64,000 nucleotides of DNA from Achromobacter sp. RTa (GCF_000757485.1 NZ_JPYO01000041.1:1-64000); one strand, 5' to 3'; positions 17,530-27,603 are shown, counted from the stretch's first letter. Made by a program: numbers and translations. Notes: generated by a model not told the origin, from the sequence alone.

Positions 17530-17716
17530 CTGTGCTTCCACGATCGGGTTGGGTGCGGGGCCGGCGGCCGGCTCCGCGTCGAGTTCGCCAACAGTCCTAG
17601 ATTTCGAGTGGGCAGATTACGGTTTCGTATGGCCATTCGCATCGGAAACGCGCCAAAATCAGACTGTTGCACCCCTAGGGCGAACAGGCCTCGGGCCGCT
17701 TAAGCGGGGCGGACTC

Positions 17717-18628
17717 ATGACCAGGAAGATTCTGCTATTGGGCAGGGATGGCCAACTGGGCTTCGAACTGCGGCGCAGCCTGGCGCCGCTGGGCGAGGTC
17801 GTGGCCGCGGGGCGGCGCGATTGCGACCTGACCCATCCTTTGCAGCTGGCGCGGCTGGTGCGCCGGGAGAAACCCGACGTCGTCGTCAATGCCGCGGCCT
17901 ACACGGCCGTCGAGCGCGCCGAAGACGACCCGGTGCGGGCCATGCGTATCAATGGCGAGGCGGTTGGCGAGCTGTCCGCGCTTGCCGCCAGCCGCGGCGC
18001 GCTGATCGTGCATTATTCGTCCGACTATGTATTCGACGGCGCCAAGCCCGGCCCGTACACCGAAGCCGACGCGCCGGCGCCACTGAATGCCTATGGCCGC
18101 AGCAAGCTGGCCGGCGAGCGGGCCGTCGCGGCCACGAACCCCGCCCACCTGCTGTTCCGAACGTCCTGGATCTACGGGGTTTTCGGCGACAACTTCCTGA
18201 AGACCGTGTTGATGGCGCTGCGCCAGGCCGAGGCGCTGCGCGTCGTGGACGACCAGCGCGGCGCGCCGACTGGCGCGGCATTCATCGCCGACGTGACCTC
18301 GCTGGCGGTGGCGCGCTACCTGGCGAACGGAAGGGAAGGCTTCCCGTTCGGCCTCTATCACCTGGCGGCGGCGGGCGCGGCCAGCTGGCATGAATACGCC
18401 TGCTTCATCGCCGCGCAGGCCAGGCTCGCGGGCCTGCCGGTCAACCTGAATCCGGAGGACATCGAGCCGGTGCCCTCGGCTCAGTATCCGGCCGCGGCGC
18501 GCCGGCCCTTGAATTCCTGCCTGGATACCGGGCTGCTCGCCCGCGTGTTCGGCGTCCACGCGCCGCCCTGGCAGGATGGCGTTGCCCATGCGCTGGCGGC
18601 CTTGGCCGGCAGCCGCGGCCTGCAATGA
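17717..18628 (+). CDS. rfbD: dTDP-4-dehydrorhamnose reductase
   Basis: RfbD reduces dTDP-4-keto-L-rhamnose to dTDP-L-rhamnose with NAD(P)H, the last step in making this sugar for surface polysaccharides. The 303-residue product has the Rossmann motif LLLGRDGQLG, VVNAAAYTAVERAEDDP, HYSSDYVFDGAKPGPY and the catalytic YGRSK. The rest of the pathway (rfbA, rfbB, rfbC) is not adjacent, so this is a detached member. The next gene on the same strand is thrS after a 357-base gap. Confidence 0.93.
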   Translation: MTRKILLLGRDGQLGFELRRSLAPLGEVVAAGRRDCDLTHPLQLARLVRREKPDVVVNAAAYTAVERAEDDPVRAMRINGEAVGELSALAASRGALIVHYSSDYVFDGAKPGPYTEADAPAPLNAYGRSKLAGERAVAATNPAHLLFRTSWIYGVFGDNFLKTVLMALRQAEALRVVDDQRGAPTGAAFIADVTSLAVARYLANGREGFPFGLYHLAAAGAASWHEYACFIAAQARLAGLPVNLNPEDIEPVPSAQYPAAARRPLNSCLDTGLLARVFGVHAPPWQDGVAHALAALAGSRGLQ

Positions 18629-18677
18629 GCCGCCTGGCGTGAACTGTGGCGCTTTCGCCACAGGCAGACGTAAATAG

Positions 18678-18686
18678 TGCTACAAT
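18678..18686 (+). promoter_or_regulatory. Extended -10 promoter of the thrS-infC unit
   Basis: TGCTACAAT contains the TGn extension plus TACAAT. No good -35 element is present 17 bases upstream, as is usual for extended -10 promoters. Confidence 0.5.
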
Positions 18687-18907
18687 CGTGGGCGATAAAC
18701 GCAACTTTTATTGCCGCTGCGATCGCGCAGTTTCGTCATTTTGATACGCGCCGCCGAAGGCGCGTCCCGGACAGGCCCCAACACCATGTTTTTCCCGCTG
18801 GCACGAACTACGACCCGGAACTTTCGCCCTATGTCGCGTTAGTTTTTTCGTGCGTCGGGTTTCTCCGTGTCAGGTCAGCGGCAGAACTCAGCAAGACAAA
18901 TCAAAAG

Positions 18908-18932
18908 AACGCGGCTTCAAGGCCGCGTTTTT
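18908..18932 (+). terminator. Terminator-like hairpin in the thrS leader (possible attenuator)
   Basis: AACGCGGC pairs with GCCGCGTT around TTCAAG, followed by TTT and, after a short gap, TTTCCG and TTTTTTG. It ends 53 bases before the thrS start and no gene precedes it, so it may attenuate thrS or end a short leader RNA. Confidence 0.6.
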
Positions 18933-18985
18933 CGTTTCCGTTTTTTGATTTTTTAGTTCCAAGAACCTCCCAGGAAATACTCCCG

Positions 18986-20938
18986 ATGGTACAGATCACA
19001 TTGCCCGATGGTTCGCAGCGCCAATTTCCGGGGCCGGTAACGGTTGCCGAAGTGGCGCAATCGATCGGCACGGGCTTGGCGAAGGCCGCCCTGGGCGGGC
19101 GCGTCACATTCGAGGGCGCGGAATCCCGTCTGGTGGACACCAGCTTCCGCATCGAAGGCGATGCGCGCCTGTCCATCGTGACCGCCAAGGACGCGGACGG
19201 GCTGGATTTGATCCGCCACTCCACGGCTCACCTGCTGGCCTACGCCGTCAAGGAACTGTTCCCGGACGCCCAGGTAACCATCGGCCCGGTGATCGACAAC
19301 GGCTTCTACTACGACTTTTCGTACAAGCGTCCGTTCACGCCCGAAGACCTTGCCGCCATCGAGAAGAAAATGGCCGAACTGGCCAAGAAGGACGAAGTCG
19401 TTACGCGCGAGGAATGGTCGCGCGACGACGCCGTCGAATTCTTCAAGGGCATAGGCGAAAAGTACAAGGCCGAGATCATTGCTTCGATCCCCTCGAATGA
19501 AACGCTCAGCCTGTATCGGGAAGGCGACTTCATCGACCTCTGCCGCGGCCCGCACGTGCCCTCCACGGGCAAGCTGAAGGTCTTCAAGCTGATGAAGGTG
19601 GCCGGCGCCTACTGGCGTGGCGACAGCAAGAACGAGATGCTCCAGCGCATCTACGGCACGGCCTGGGCCACCAAGGAAGAGCAGGAGGCCTATCTGCACA
19701 TGCTGGAAGAGGCCGAGCGCCGCGACCACCGCAAGATCGGCCGCGAACTCGATCTGTTCCATTTCCAGGACGAGGCTCCGGGCCTGATTTTCTGGCACCC
19801 CAAGGGCTGGACGCTGTGGCAGCAGGTGGAGCAGTACATGCGCTCCGTCTACCGCGACAACGGCTACCAGGAAGTGAAGGCACCGCAGATCCTCGATATT
19901 TCGCTCTGGAAGAAGACCGGCCACTGGGACAACTACCGTGAAAACATGTTCACGACCGAGTCCGAAAACCGCGTCTACGGCCTGAAGCCGATGAACTGCC
20001 CGGGCCACGTGCAGATCTTCAACGCGGGCCTGCATTCCTATCGGGAGCTGCCCCTGCGCTACGGCGAGTTCGGCCAATGCCACCGCAACGAACCCTCGGG
20101 TTCGCTGCACGGCATGATGCGCGTGCGCGGCTTCACGCAGGACGACGGCCATATTTTCTGTACCGAAGACCAGCTCCAGGACGAGTGCGCCGATTTCACG
20201 GCACTGCTGCAGAAGGTCTACCGCGATTTCGGCTTTACCGAGGTGCTCTACAAGGTCGCCACGCGTCCTGAAAAGCGTATCGGATCGGACGAAGTTTGGG
20301 ATACGGCCGAGCAGGCCCTGATGGAAAGCCTGCGCCGCACGGGTTGCGAATTCGAAATTTCGCCGGGCGAGGGCGCGTTCTACGGTCCGAAGGTGGAATA
20401 CACGCTGAAGGACGCCATCGGCCGCCATTGGCAGTGCGGTACGATCCAGGTCGATTTTTCCATGCCGGTGCGCCTTGGCGCCGAGTACGTGGACCAGAAC
20501 GACCAGCGCCGTCCGCCCGTCATGCTGCACCGGGCAATCCTGGGTTCGCTGGAGCGTTTTATCGGCATGCTGATCGAAAACCACGCCGGCGCGATGCCTC
20601 CCTGGCTCGCTCCGGTGCAGGCTGTCGTATGCTGCATTTCCGAACCTTCCGCCGATTATGCGGCTGAAATCACGCAAAGCCTGAAAAAACAAGGCTTTAG
20701 AGTGGAGTCCGATTTGCGCGGTGAAAAAATCACTCGTAAAATTCGGGAGCACAGCCTGCAAAAGGTGCCGTACATCCTGGTCGTCGGCGACAAGGAAAAG
20801 CAAAACGGCACCGTCGCCGTACGCGGACTGGGTGGTCTGGACCTCGGCGCCATCGCCATCGACGAGTTCGTCGCGCGATTGGCCGAGGATGTCTCCACCC
20901 GCCGCGACGTCAATCAACCTGATAGCAGCGCTGCTTAA
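18986..20938 (+). CDS. thrS: Threonyl-tRNA synthetase
   Basis: ThrRS charges tRNA-Thr and edits mischarged Ser-tRNA. The 650-residue protein has an N-terminal TGS domain ([21 protein letters not shown]), an editing domain ([20 protein letters not shown]), and a class II catalytic core with [11 protein letters not shown] (zinc ligand near Cys338), [20 protein letters not shown] (motif 2) and [15 protein letters not shown] (motif 3). The C-terminal anticodon-binding domain follows. A much longer open frame extends upstream but the family start MVQITLPDG at 18986, with AGGAAA upstream, is clear. infC follows by 20 bases. Confidence 0.98.
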   Translation: MVQITLPDGSQRQFPGPVTVAEVAQSIGTGLAKAALGGRVTFEGAESRLVDTSFRIEGDARLSIVTAKDADGLDLIRHSTAHLLAYAVKELFPDAQVTIGPVIDNGFYYDFSYKRPFTPEDLAAIEKKMAELAKKDEVVTREEWSRDDAVEFFKGIGEKYKAEIIASIPSNETLSLYREGDFIDLCRGPHVPSTGKLKVFKLMKVAGAYWRGDSKNEMLQRIYGTAWATKEEQEAYLHMLEEAERRDHRKIGRELDLFHFQDEAPGLIFWHPKGWTLWQQVEQYMRSVYRDNGYQEVKAPQILDISLWKKTGHWDNYRENMFTTESENRVYGLKPMNCPGHVQIFNAGLHSYRELPLRYGEFGQCHRNEPSGSLHGMMRVRGFTQDDGHIFCTEDQLQDECADFTALLQKVYRDFGFTEVLYKVATRPEKRIGSDEVWDTAEQALMESLRRTGCEFEISPGEGAFYGPKVEYTLKDAIGRHWQCGTIQVDFSMPVRLGAEYVDQNDQRRPPVMLHRAILGSLERFIGMLIENHAGAMPPWLAPVQAVVCCISEPSADYAAEITQSLKKQGFRVESDLRGEKITRKIREHSLQKVPYILVVGDKEKQNGTVAVRGLGGLDLGAIAIDEFVARLAEDVSTRRDVNQPDSSAA

Positions 20939-20958
20939 CATTTCTAGGAGCTTTCAAC

Positions 20959-21510
20959 ATCGCCACTGAAAAAGCCAATCGCATCAACGGTGAAATCCGC
21001 GTCCCCGAGGTGCGCCTGATAGGTCTGGACGGAGAACAGCTCGGCATCGTCAAGATTGCCGACGCCTTCCGTCTTTCCGAGCAAAACGACGTGGATCTGG
21101 TGGAAATCGCGCCGAACGCCGAGCCGCCGGTCTGCCGTTTGATGGACTACGGCAAATTCAAGTACCAAGAGCAGAAGCGCCAGGCCGAAGCTCGTTCCAA
21201 GCAAAAGGTCATCCAGGTCAAGGAAGTCAAATTCCGTCCGGCCACCGACGAGGGCGACTACCAGGTCAAGCTGCGCAACCTGCGCCGCTTCCTCGAGGAA
21301 GGCGACAAGGCCAAGGTGACGCTGCGTTTCCGCGGCCGTGAAATGGCCCACCAGGAACTCGGCATGCGGGTACTTGAACGTGTGCGCGACGATCTGCTGG
21401 AACTTGCCCAGGTCGAAGCCATGCCTAAGCTCGAAGGCCGTCAGATGGTCATGGTGCTGGCGCCCAAGAAGAAGGCTGCGCCCGCAGGCAAGCCCGAATC
21501 GGCGGCCTGA
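20959..21510 (+). CDS. infC: Translation initiation factor IF-3 (AUC start codon)
   Basis: IF-3 (183 residues) binds the 30S subunit and rejects non-standard start codons. The N-domain begins [20 protein letters not shown] with the family tail NRIN, and the C-domain has [21 protein letters not shown] in outline and [16 protein letters not shown]. The gene starts with ATC at 20959, eight bases after AGGAG (20946-20950). The rare start lets IF-3 repress its own translation, as with AUU in E. coli. A search limited to ATG would misplace the start at 21010. rpmI and rplT, the usual next genes, are about 8.5 kb away. Confidence 0.96.
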   Translation: MATEKANRINGEIRVPEVRLIGLDGEQLGIVKIADAFRLSEQNDVDLVEIAPNAEPPVCRLMDYGKFKYQEQKRQAEARSKQKVIQVKEVKFRPATDEGDYQVKLRNLRRFLEEGDKAKVTLRFRGREMAHQELGMRVLERVRDDLLELAQVEAMPKLEGRQMVMVLAPKKKAAPAGKPESAA

Positions 21511-21614
21511 GTTCCAGCCTTGGTCTCTCCGGGAGGCCCGGCCGCTCGTTCGACCCGCCGTCCGCTCCGTGGACCGGCGGGTTCGCTTATTGGGCGGCTC
21601 TGCGCTACGATGTC

Positions 21615-21645
21615 AAAAAGCCGCCTTCCCGCGAGGGAAGGCGGC
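21615..21645 (-). terminator. Strong hairpin with minus-strand T tract, ahead of gshB
   Basis: GCCGCCTTCCC (21620-21630) pairs with GGGAAGGCGGC (21635-21645) around GCGA. Five A residues at 21615-21619 give a T tract on the minus strand, so it would terminate leftward transcription; on the plus strand it forms a hairpin 19 bases before the gshB start. Confidence 0.55.
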
Positions 21646-21664
21646 GTCCGTTCAGGGTGTCGCG

Positions 21665-22633
21665 ATGCACGTTTTGTTCGTTTTGGATCCCTTGCCGCTG
21701 CTTAAGGCGTACAAGGACAGCTCGGTTGCCATGATGCGTGCCCTCGTGGCGCGCGGCCACACGCTCAGCGTGGCCATGCAGGGCGATCTCTACATCGAGG
21801 CCGGCACGGTCAAGGCCGTCACCACGCCCATCGAACTGGTCGCGGACGCCGATCTGCACGGCCACGACTGGTGGCGCGAATCCGCCGCCCAGGATCTGCC
21901 GCTGGCGGATTTCGGCGCGGTGGTCATGCGCAAGGACCCGCCGTTCGACATGGAATACGTGTATTCGACGCATCTGCTCGAATACGCCGAGGCGCAGGGC
22001 GCCCGGGTATTCAATGGCGGCGCGGCGATCCGCAACCATCCCGAAAAATTGGCCATCACCGAAATCAGCGAGTTCACGGCGCCTACGCTCGTGACGCGCA
22101 ACATGGCCCGCCTGAAGGCCTTCCATGACGCGCACCACGACGTCATCGTGAAGCCGCTGGACGGCATGGGAGGCACCGGTGTGTTCCGGCTCCAGCCCAA
22201 GGACCCGAACCTGAACGCCATCCTGGAAACGCTGACGGACAACGGCGCGCGCACCATCATGGCCCAGCGCTTCATCCCCGACATCGTCAAGGGCGACAAG
22301 CGCATCCTGCTGATCGGCGGCGAGCCCGTGCCGTATTCGCTGGCCCGCATCCCGCTGGCTGGCGAGACCCGCGGCAACCTGGCGGCCGGCGGACGCGGCG
22401 TGGCCCAGGAACTGTCGCCGCGCGACCGGGAAATCGCCGAGGCCGTGGCGCCCAAGTTCGCCGCGCGCGGCCTGCTGCTGGTAGGCCTGGACGTCATCGG
22501 CGACTACGTCACCGAAGTCAACGTCACCAGCCCCACCTGTTTCGTGGAAATCGCAGAACAGACCGGCTTCGATGTTGCGGGCATGTTCGTCTCGGCGCTG
22601 GAAAAAGCCGTGGCGGGCAAAGCCGCGGCCTGA
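21665..22633 (+). CDS. gshB: Glutathione synthetase
   Basis: GshB is an ATP-grasp ligase that joins gamma-glutamylcysteine and glycine to form glutathione. The 322-residue protein has the family start FVLDPLPLLKAYKDSSVAMM, AVVMRKDPPFDMEYVYSTH, the ATP-binding VKPLDGMGGTGVFRL and the C-terminal magnesium site VTEVNVTSPT. Length matches the family. Starts 155 bases after infC and is followed by the EIIA gene after 16 bases, so gshB and the PTS genes may form one unit. Confidence 0.97.
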   Translation: MHVLFVLDPLPLLKAYKDSSVAMMRALVARGHTLSVAMQGDLYIEAGTVKAVTTPIELVADADLHGHDWWRESAAQDLPLADFGAVVMRKDPPFDMEYVYSTHLLEYAEAQGARVFNGGAAIRNHPEKLAITEISEFTAPTLVTRNMARLKAFHDAHHDVIVKPLDGMGGTGVFRLQPKDPNLNAILETLTDNGARTIMAQRFIPDIVKGDKRILLIGGEPVPYSLARIPLAGETRGNLAAGGRGVAQELSPRDREIAEAVAPKFAARGLLLVGLDVIGDYVTEVNVTSPTCFVEIAEQTGFDVAGMFVSALEKAVAGKAAA

Positions 22634-22649
22634 ACTCCAGGATTCCGTC

Positions 22650-23051
22650 ATGACCACGGGTATTGTCATCGTCGTGCACGCGCCCCTGGGCGCGGCGATG
22701 CGCGAATGCGCCAGCCACGTCATGGGCAACCTTGACGGCATGCTGGCCATTCACGATATCCAGCCCGAAGACCGGCCTGACGACCTGGCGCCGGACGTCC
22801 TGAAGGACATCCTGGAACAGGAGCACGGCGGCGGGGTGCTGGTGCTGACCGACCTGATCGGGGCCACCCCCGCCAACATCGCGAAACGGGCCGTGGCCGA
22901 TGCCCAGGCGCAGGGCATACAGTGCTGCGTGCTGGCCGGGCTGAATACCCCGATGCTGCTGCGGGCTCTGACCTACCGCGGCCTGCCTTTGGCCGAGACC
23001 CGTGAAAAGGCCCTGGCCGGCGGAGTGCAGGGCGTCTTGCGTGTAGACTGA
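22650..23051 (+). CDS. PTS EIIA component, mannose (Man) family
   Basis: This 133-residue protein is a free-standing EIIA of the mannose family. The phosphorylated histidine is His10 in IVIVVHAPLGAAM, and GGVLVLTDLIGATPANIA is the second family marker. No EIIB, EIIC or EIID gene is nearby, so with HPr and EI (next two genes) it forms a regulatory phosphorelay rather than a sugar importer, an arrangement common in betaproteobacteria. Confidence 0.93.
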   Translation: MTTGIVIVVHAPLGAAMRECASHVMGNLDGMLAIHDIQPEDRPDDLAPDVLKDILEQEHGGGVLVLTDLIGATPANIAKRAVADAQAQGIQCCVLAGLNTPMLLRALTYRGLPLAETREKALAGGVQGVLRVD

Positions 23052-23164
23052 CGGGCGGGAATTTGCCCTATTATGTCGGCAGGTATTTTTCACGCCGATG
23101 AAGCGGTTCGGCGTTTTGCTGCAATTCACACCTCGGCGCTCCCGCCGCGGTCATAATATTTCCT

Positions 23165-23434
23165 ATGCCTAATACAGACATCGTCATCAGCAATAAACTG
23201 GGCCTGCACGCCCGGGCGGCCGCCAAGTTGACGCAACTGGCCAGCAAATTCTCCAGCGAGATCTTCATCTCGCGTGGCGCGCAGCGCGTAAACGCCAAGA
23301 GCATCATGGGCGTCATGATGCTGGCAGCGGGGCTGGGCGTGACGGTCAGGCTGGAGGCTTCGGGCAATGATGCCGAGCAAGCCCTTTCGGAAATTGAAAC
23401 TCTGTTCGACAGCAAATTCGGTGAGCAGGAATAG
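23165..23434 (+). CDS. ptsH: PTS phosphocarrier protein HPr
   Basis: This 89-residue HPr carries phosphate from EI to EIIA. His15 lies in the active-site motif KLGLHARAAAKL and Ser46, the HPr-kinase site, in VNAKSIMGVMML. An HprK gene is not in the window, but the intact Ser46 motif is compatible with one. It is 113 bases after the EIIA gene and precedes ptsI. Confidence 0.97.
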   Translation: MPNTDIVISNKLGLHARAAAKLTQLASKFSSEIFISRGAQRVNAKSIMGVMMLAAGLGVTVRLEASGNDAEQALSEIETLFDSKFGEQE

Positions 23435-23492
23435 AACTTCTTCTGAATCGGCCGGCCTGAGCGCAGCCCAGGCCGGCGCGTCTACGACCCTT

Positions 23493-25250
23493 ATGGACAC
23501 CGCACACGACGGGGCTGGCTCTGCCAGTCCCGTCGTGTGCCTTTATGGCAAAGGCGTCGCCAAGGGATACGCCATCGGGCGGGCCGTCGTCATGGGCGCC
23601 GCAGCGCTGGAGGTCGCCCACTACCGCATTTCGCCCGAGGATGTGCCGGCCGAAAGCAGCCGGCTGACCGAGGCCCTGGCGTCGGCGCAGCAGGAATTGC
23701 AGCAACTGGCCGATACCTTGCCGGCCGACGCGCCGCGCGAGCTGGGCGCCATGCTGAACGTGCACGGCCTGCTGCTGGGCGATCCACTGCTGGCGGAACA
23801 GACGCTGGCCCTGATCGCCGAGCGCCACTACAACGCCGAATGGGCGCTGACCACGCAGGGGCAGATCCTGGGGCAGCAGTTCGACGCGATGGAGGACGAG
23901 TACCTGCGCGAGCGCGGGGCCGATGTCCGCCAGGTCATCGAACGGGTCCTGCACGTGCTGGCGGGCTCCTCGGCGATCCTGCCCGATATGTCCCACATGG
24001 GGGGCGATGACGCGCTGGTGGTCGTGGCCCACGATATTTCGCCTGCCGACATGCTGAGGCTGCGCGGGGGGCGTTTCGCCGCCTTCGTGACCGACCTGGG
24101 AGGCCCTACCTCGCATACCGCGATCGTGGCGCGCAGCATGGGCGTGCCCGCGGTCGTGGCCATGGGCAACGTGCGCGAGCTGGTCCGCGACGGGGACATG
24201 CTGATCATCGACGGCGGCGCCGGCGCGGTGATCGTGAACCCATCCGATCGCATTCTGCAGGAGTACCGCCGCCGCCAGGCCGCCTATGCGGACGAGCGCG
24301 CCGAGCTCAGCCTGCTGCGCGACGAACCGTCCGTCACCCTGGACGGCATCGACATCGTGCTGCACGCGAATATCGAGCTGCCGGAGGAGGCAGCCCTGGC
24401 GCTGGCCTCCGGCGCGCATGGCATCGGGCTGTTCCGCAGCGAATTCCTGTTCATGGGGCGGCCGGACCTGCCGGGCGAGGAAGAGCAGTACGAGGCTTAT
24501 TCGTCCGTGGTGAAGGTAATGGCGGGCCGTCCCGTCACGATCCGGACGCTGGACATCGGCTCGGACAAGACCCTGGACGGCGAGGCCACCGTGGCCACCA
24601 ACCCCGCCCTGGGGCAGCGCGCCATCCGCTACTGCCTGGCGCGCCCGGAAATGTTCGCGACCCAGCTGCGCGCCATCCTGCGGGCGTCGGCGCATGGGCC
24701 CGTGCGCCTGCTGATTCCCATGATCGCCCATATGCATGAGGTGGTGGCGACCAAGGCCGCCATCGTAGCGGCGCGCCGCGAGCTCGACGCCCGGGGCCAG
24801 GCCTATGCGCCGCACATGGAGGTGGGGGCGATGGTCGAAGTGCCCGCCATCGCCATTGCGATCGAACCTTTTGCGCAGGCGCTGGACTTCCTTTCCATCG
24901 GCACCAACGACCTGATCCAGTACACGCTGGCGATCGACCGCGGCGACCACGACGTGGCGGCCTTGTACGACCCGCTGCATCCGGCCGTGCTGCGCCTGGT
25001 CGCGCACACCATCAATGCGGGCGAGCGGGCCGGCAAGCCGGTAGCCGTGTGCGGGGAAATGGCGGGCGATTCGCGCATGACGCGATTGCTGCTGGGCCTG
25101 GGCCTTACCGAGTTCTCCATGCATCCGCAGCAACTGCTCGACGTGAAGCGCGAAGTGCGCCGCGCGCATTCCAACGCCCTGCGGGTCAAGGTGGCCGCGG
25201 CCCTGAACCGCGCCTTGCCGGTCGATCTGGACGCCCTGGGTCCAGGCTAG
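23493..25250 (+). CDS. ptsI: PTS enzyme I (phosphoenolpyruvate-protein phosphotransferase)
   Basis: EI takes phosphate from PEP and passes it to HPr. The 585-residue protein has the swivelling N-domain with active His208 in LGGPTSHTAIVARSMGVPAVV in outline, and the PEP-binding C-domain with GIGLFRSEFLFM, RTLDIGSDK, NPALGQRAIRYCL and VCGEMAGDSRM. ATG 23493 is chosen; a GTG at 23421 overlapping ptsH is in frame but would add a low-complexity 24-residue tail. A terminator follows, making this the end of the PTS unit. Confidence 0.96.
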   Translation: MDTAHDGAGSASPVVCLYGKGVAKGYAIGRAVVMGAAALEVAHYRISPEDVPAESSRLTEALASAQQELQQLADTLPADAPRELGAMLNVHGLLLGDPLLAEQTLALIAERHYNAEWALTTQGQILGQQFDAMEDEYLRERGADVRQVIERVLHVLAGSSAILPDMSHMGGDDALVVVAHDISPADMLRLRGGRFAAFVTDLGGPTSHTAIVARSMGVPAVVAMGNVRELVRDGDMLIIDGGAGAVIVNPSDRILQEYRRRQAAYADERAELSLLRDEPSVTLDGIDIVLHANIELPEEAALALASGAHGIGLFRSEFLFMGRPDLPGEEEQYEAYSSVVKVMAGRPVTIRTLDIGSDKTLDGEATVATNPALGQRAIRYCLARPEMFATQLRAILRASAHGPVRLLIPMIAHMHEVVATKAAIVAARRELDARGQAYAPHMEVGAMVEVPAIAIAIEPFAQALDFLSIGTNDLIQYTLAIDRGDHDVAALYDPLHPAVLRLVAHTINAGERAGKPVAVCGEMAGDSRMTRLLLGLGLTEFSMHPQQLLDVKREVRRAHSNALRVKVAAALNRALPVDLDALGPG

Positions 25251-25277
25251 TAATGGGCTTTGCCCCGACCAAAGAAG

Positions 25278-25307
25278 AAGCCCGGAACCGCAAGGCCCCG
25301 GGCTTTT
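25278..25307 (+). terminator. Rho-independent terminator after ptsI
   Basis: AAGCCCGG pairs with CCGGGCTT and is followed by a run of T to 25310. Confidence 0.85.
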
Positions 25308-25375
25308 TTTCATGCATGACACCGATCGTCCCGTTCACATCGAGGCGGCGATGGATCCGGCTCCGCCGGTCCATC

Positions 25376-25423
25376 CGCCGCGCCCCCTTGAGGGGGAGGC
25401 GCGAAGCGCCTCGGGGGTGGGCC
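25376..25423. repeat. REP-like palindromic element at the amtB 3' end
   Basis: The element contains CCCCCTTGAGGGGG and, directly after, AGGCGCGAAGCGCCT, then CGGGGGTGGGCC, so it folds into nested hairpins. GC-rich palindromes of this shape are frequent between genes in Burkholderiales. It abuts the amtB stop and could stabilise or end the amtB message. Only one copy was seen in the window. Confidence 0.6.
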
Positions 25424-26661
25424 TAACTGTGATACGCTGATTCGCCATGGCTGGTGACGTCCAGGCCTTCGCGCTCCTGGTCTTCCGGCACGCGCATGCC
25501 GCATAGGGCGTTGGCGATCTTGTAAGCGATCCACGCGACCACGCCGGACCAGACGATGGTCAGCAGCACGCCTTCCAGCTGGACCCACAACTGATGGCCG
25601 ATCATGCCGGCCTCCGCAAGGCCGGGGCCTCCCAGGACCTGCGCGTTGAACACGCCGGTCAGCAGGGCGCCGACAATGCCGCCCACGCCGTGCACGCCGA
25701 ACACGTCCAGCGCATCGTCGGCGCGCAGCAGGCGCTTCAGGCCATTCACGCCCCAGACGCAGATCGCGCCGGCGACTACGCCGATGACCAGGGCGCCCAC
25801 CGGGCCGACCAGGCCGGCTCCAGGGGTGATGCCGACCAGGCCGGCGACGGCGCCGGAGGCGGCGCCCAGCATCGAGGGCTTGCCCTTGACGGCCCATTCG
25901 GTGAACAGCCAGGCCAGAACCGCGCCCGCGGTGGCGATCATGGTGTTGAAGAAGGCCAGGGTGGCGTTTTCATTGGCCGCCAGCGCCGAACCCGCATTGA
26001 ATCCGAACCAGCCCACCCACAACAGGGCGGCGCCGACGAACGTCATGGGCAGGTTGTGCGGCTGCATCGCTTCGCGGCCGTAGCCCACGCGCTTGCCCAC
26101 CACGTAGGCGCCCACCAGGCCGGCCACGCCCGCGTTGATGTGCACCACGGTGCCGCCGGCGAAGTCCAGCGCGCCCTTGGCGTTGAGCAGGCCGGGCGCC
26201 GTTTCCGACGCGAACCACACCATGTGCGCGATGGGCACGTAGGCGAACGTGAACCAGATCACGGTGAACACCAGTACCGCCGAGAAGCGCGCGCGTTCGG
26301 CGAAGCTGCCGACGATCAGCGCGCAGGTGATGCCGGCGAAGGTGGCCTGGAACGAGGCGAAGAGCAGCTCCGTCAGGGAGTTCGACATGGCGTAGGTGCC
26401 GTCGGCCGGATTGAATATCCCGGAGAAGAAGGCGCGCGACAGGCCGCCGAAGAAGGCGTTGCCCTCGGTGAACGCGAGGGAGTATCCGTAGATGAACCAG
26501 AGAACCAGGCCCAGCACGAACGTGCACAGTACTTGCAGCAGCACGGACAGCACGTTCTTGCTGCGTACCAGGCCGCCATAGAACATCGCCAGTCCAGGCA
26601 CGGCCATCATCAGTACGAGCAGGGTAGAGACGAGCAACCAGGAAATATCCGCTTTATCCAT
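25423..26661 (-). CDS. amtB: Ammonium transporter AmtB
   Basis: AmtB conducts ammonium across the inner membrane. The 412-residue protein has eleven predicted spans and the family markers AVPGLAMFYGGLVR, FAGGTVVHINAGVAGLV (first pore histidine) and DVFGVHGVGGIVGALLTG (second pore histidine). It lacks the cleavable signal peptide of E. coli AmtB: the predicted start MDKADISWLL aligns with the mature end. glnK lies 33 bases upstream on the same strand; GlnK blocks the AmtB pore when nitrogen is ample. Confidence 0.97.
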   Translation of the reverse strand: MDKADISWLLVSTLLVLMMAVPGLAMFYGGLVRSKNVLSVLLQVLCTFVLGLVLWFIYGYSLAFTEGNAFFGGLSRAFFSGIFNPADGTYAMSNSLTELLFASFQATFAGITCALIVGSFAERARFSAVLVFTVIWFTFAYVPIAHMVWFASETAPGLLNAKGALDFAGGTVVHINAGVAGLVGAYVVGKRVGYGREAMQPHNLPMTFVGAALLWVGWFGFNAGSALAANENATLAFFNTMIATAGAVLAWLFTEWAVKGKPSMLGAASGAVAGLVGITPGAGLVGPVGALVIGVVAGAICVWGVNGLKRLLRADDALDVFGVHGVGGIVGALLTGVFNAQVLGGPGLAEAGMIGHQLWVQLEGVLLTIVWSGVVAWIAYKIANALCGMRVPEDQEREGLDVTSHGESAYHS

Positions 26662-26694
26662 TTTTCAGGCTCCAATGAGTCTTTTTCTATTCGT

Positions 26695-27189
<495 letters not shown>

Positions 27190-27603
27190 GTCAGGCAAGG
27201 GGCCAGACAGATGAAACCAAATATGTGCCGTGCTCGTGATGTGTTGCGAATTGATGCCGCTTATATTGCGATTCATATCTGCATATGCCCCTAATTTTCC
27301 AGCCGCTCGAATATCGGCCACGGGCCGCCAGGCCTTGCTGGGCTTGCTTCTCGCCTCAAAACGGATGAGGACGGACAACCTACCGAAGGGCCCCGGAACG
27401 GCGCGCGCGAGGGCGTGCGCCTGATACGAGGGTTTACACCCATTAGCTTGTTACGCATCGTCTGCTGAAGAAGAATCGACAACAGTCCATGCCGATCAGC
27501 AATCGGCTGGGGCCGCGGCAGCGGTCAGGTGTGTATTGAGTATCGAGTATTGATGTTGGTAGGGGGTTGCCGCCATGGCAGCCCGGTTTTCTCCTGTGCT
27601 TTG
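27190..27603. other. Gene-free stretch between glnK control region and a terminator
   Basis: No credible gene is seen on either strand. The first part is AT-richer than its surroundings (about 27238-27300). A terminator at 27604-27639 follows on the plus strand with no gene upstream of it, so a non-coding transcript is possible. Confidence 0.4.

Larger units (their letters stand above)
18629..18985 (+). other. thrS 5' region (gene-free, leader with hairpin)
   Basis: No gene is supported here. It holds an extended -10 element (TGCTACAAT, 18678-18686) that would start a transcript near 18693 and give thrS a leader of roughly 290 bases, with a terminator-like hairpin at 18908-18932. Confidence 0.6.

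Noticed and set aside
18953-20941. 662-residue minus-strand frame opposite thrS
   Set aside because: Antisense shadow of thrS, whose family motifs are unmistakable.
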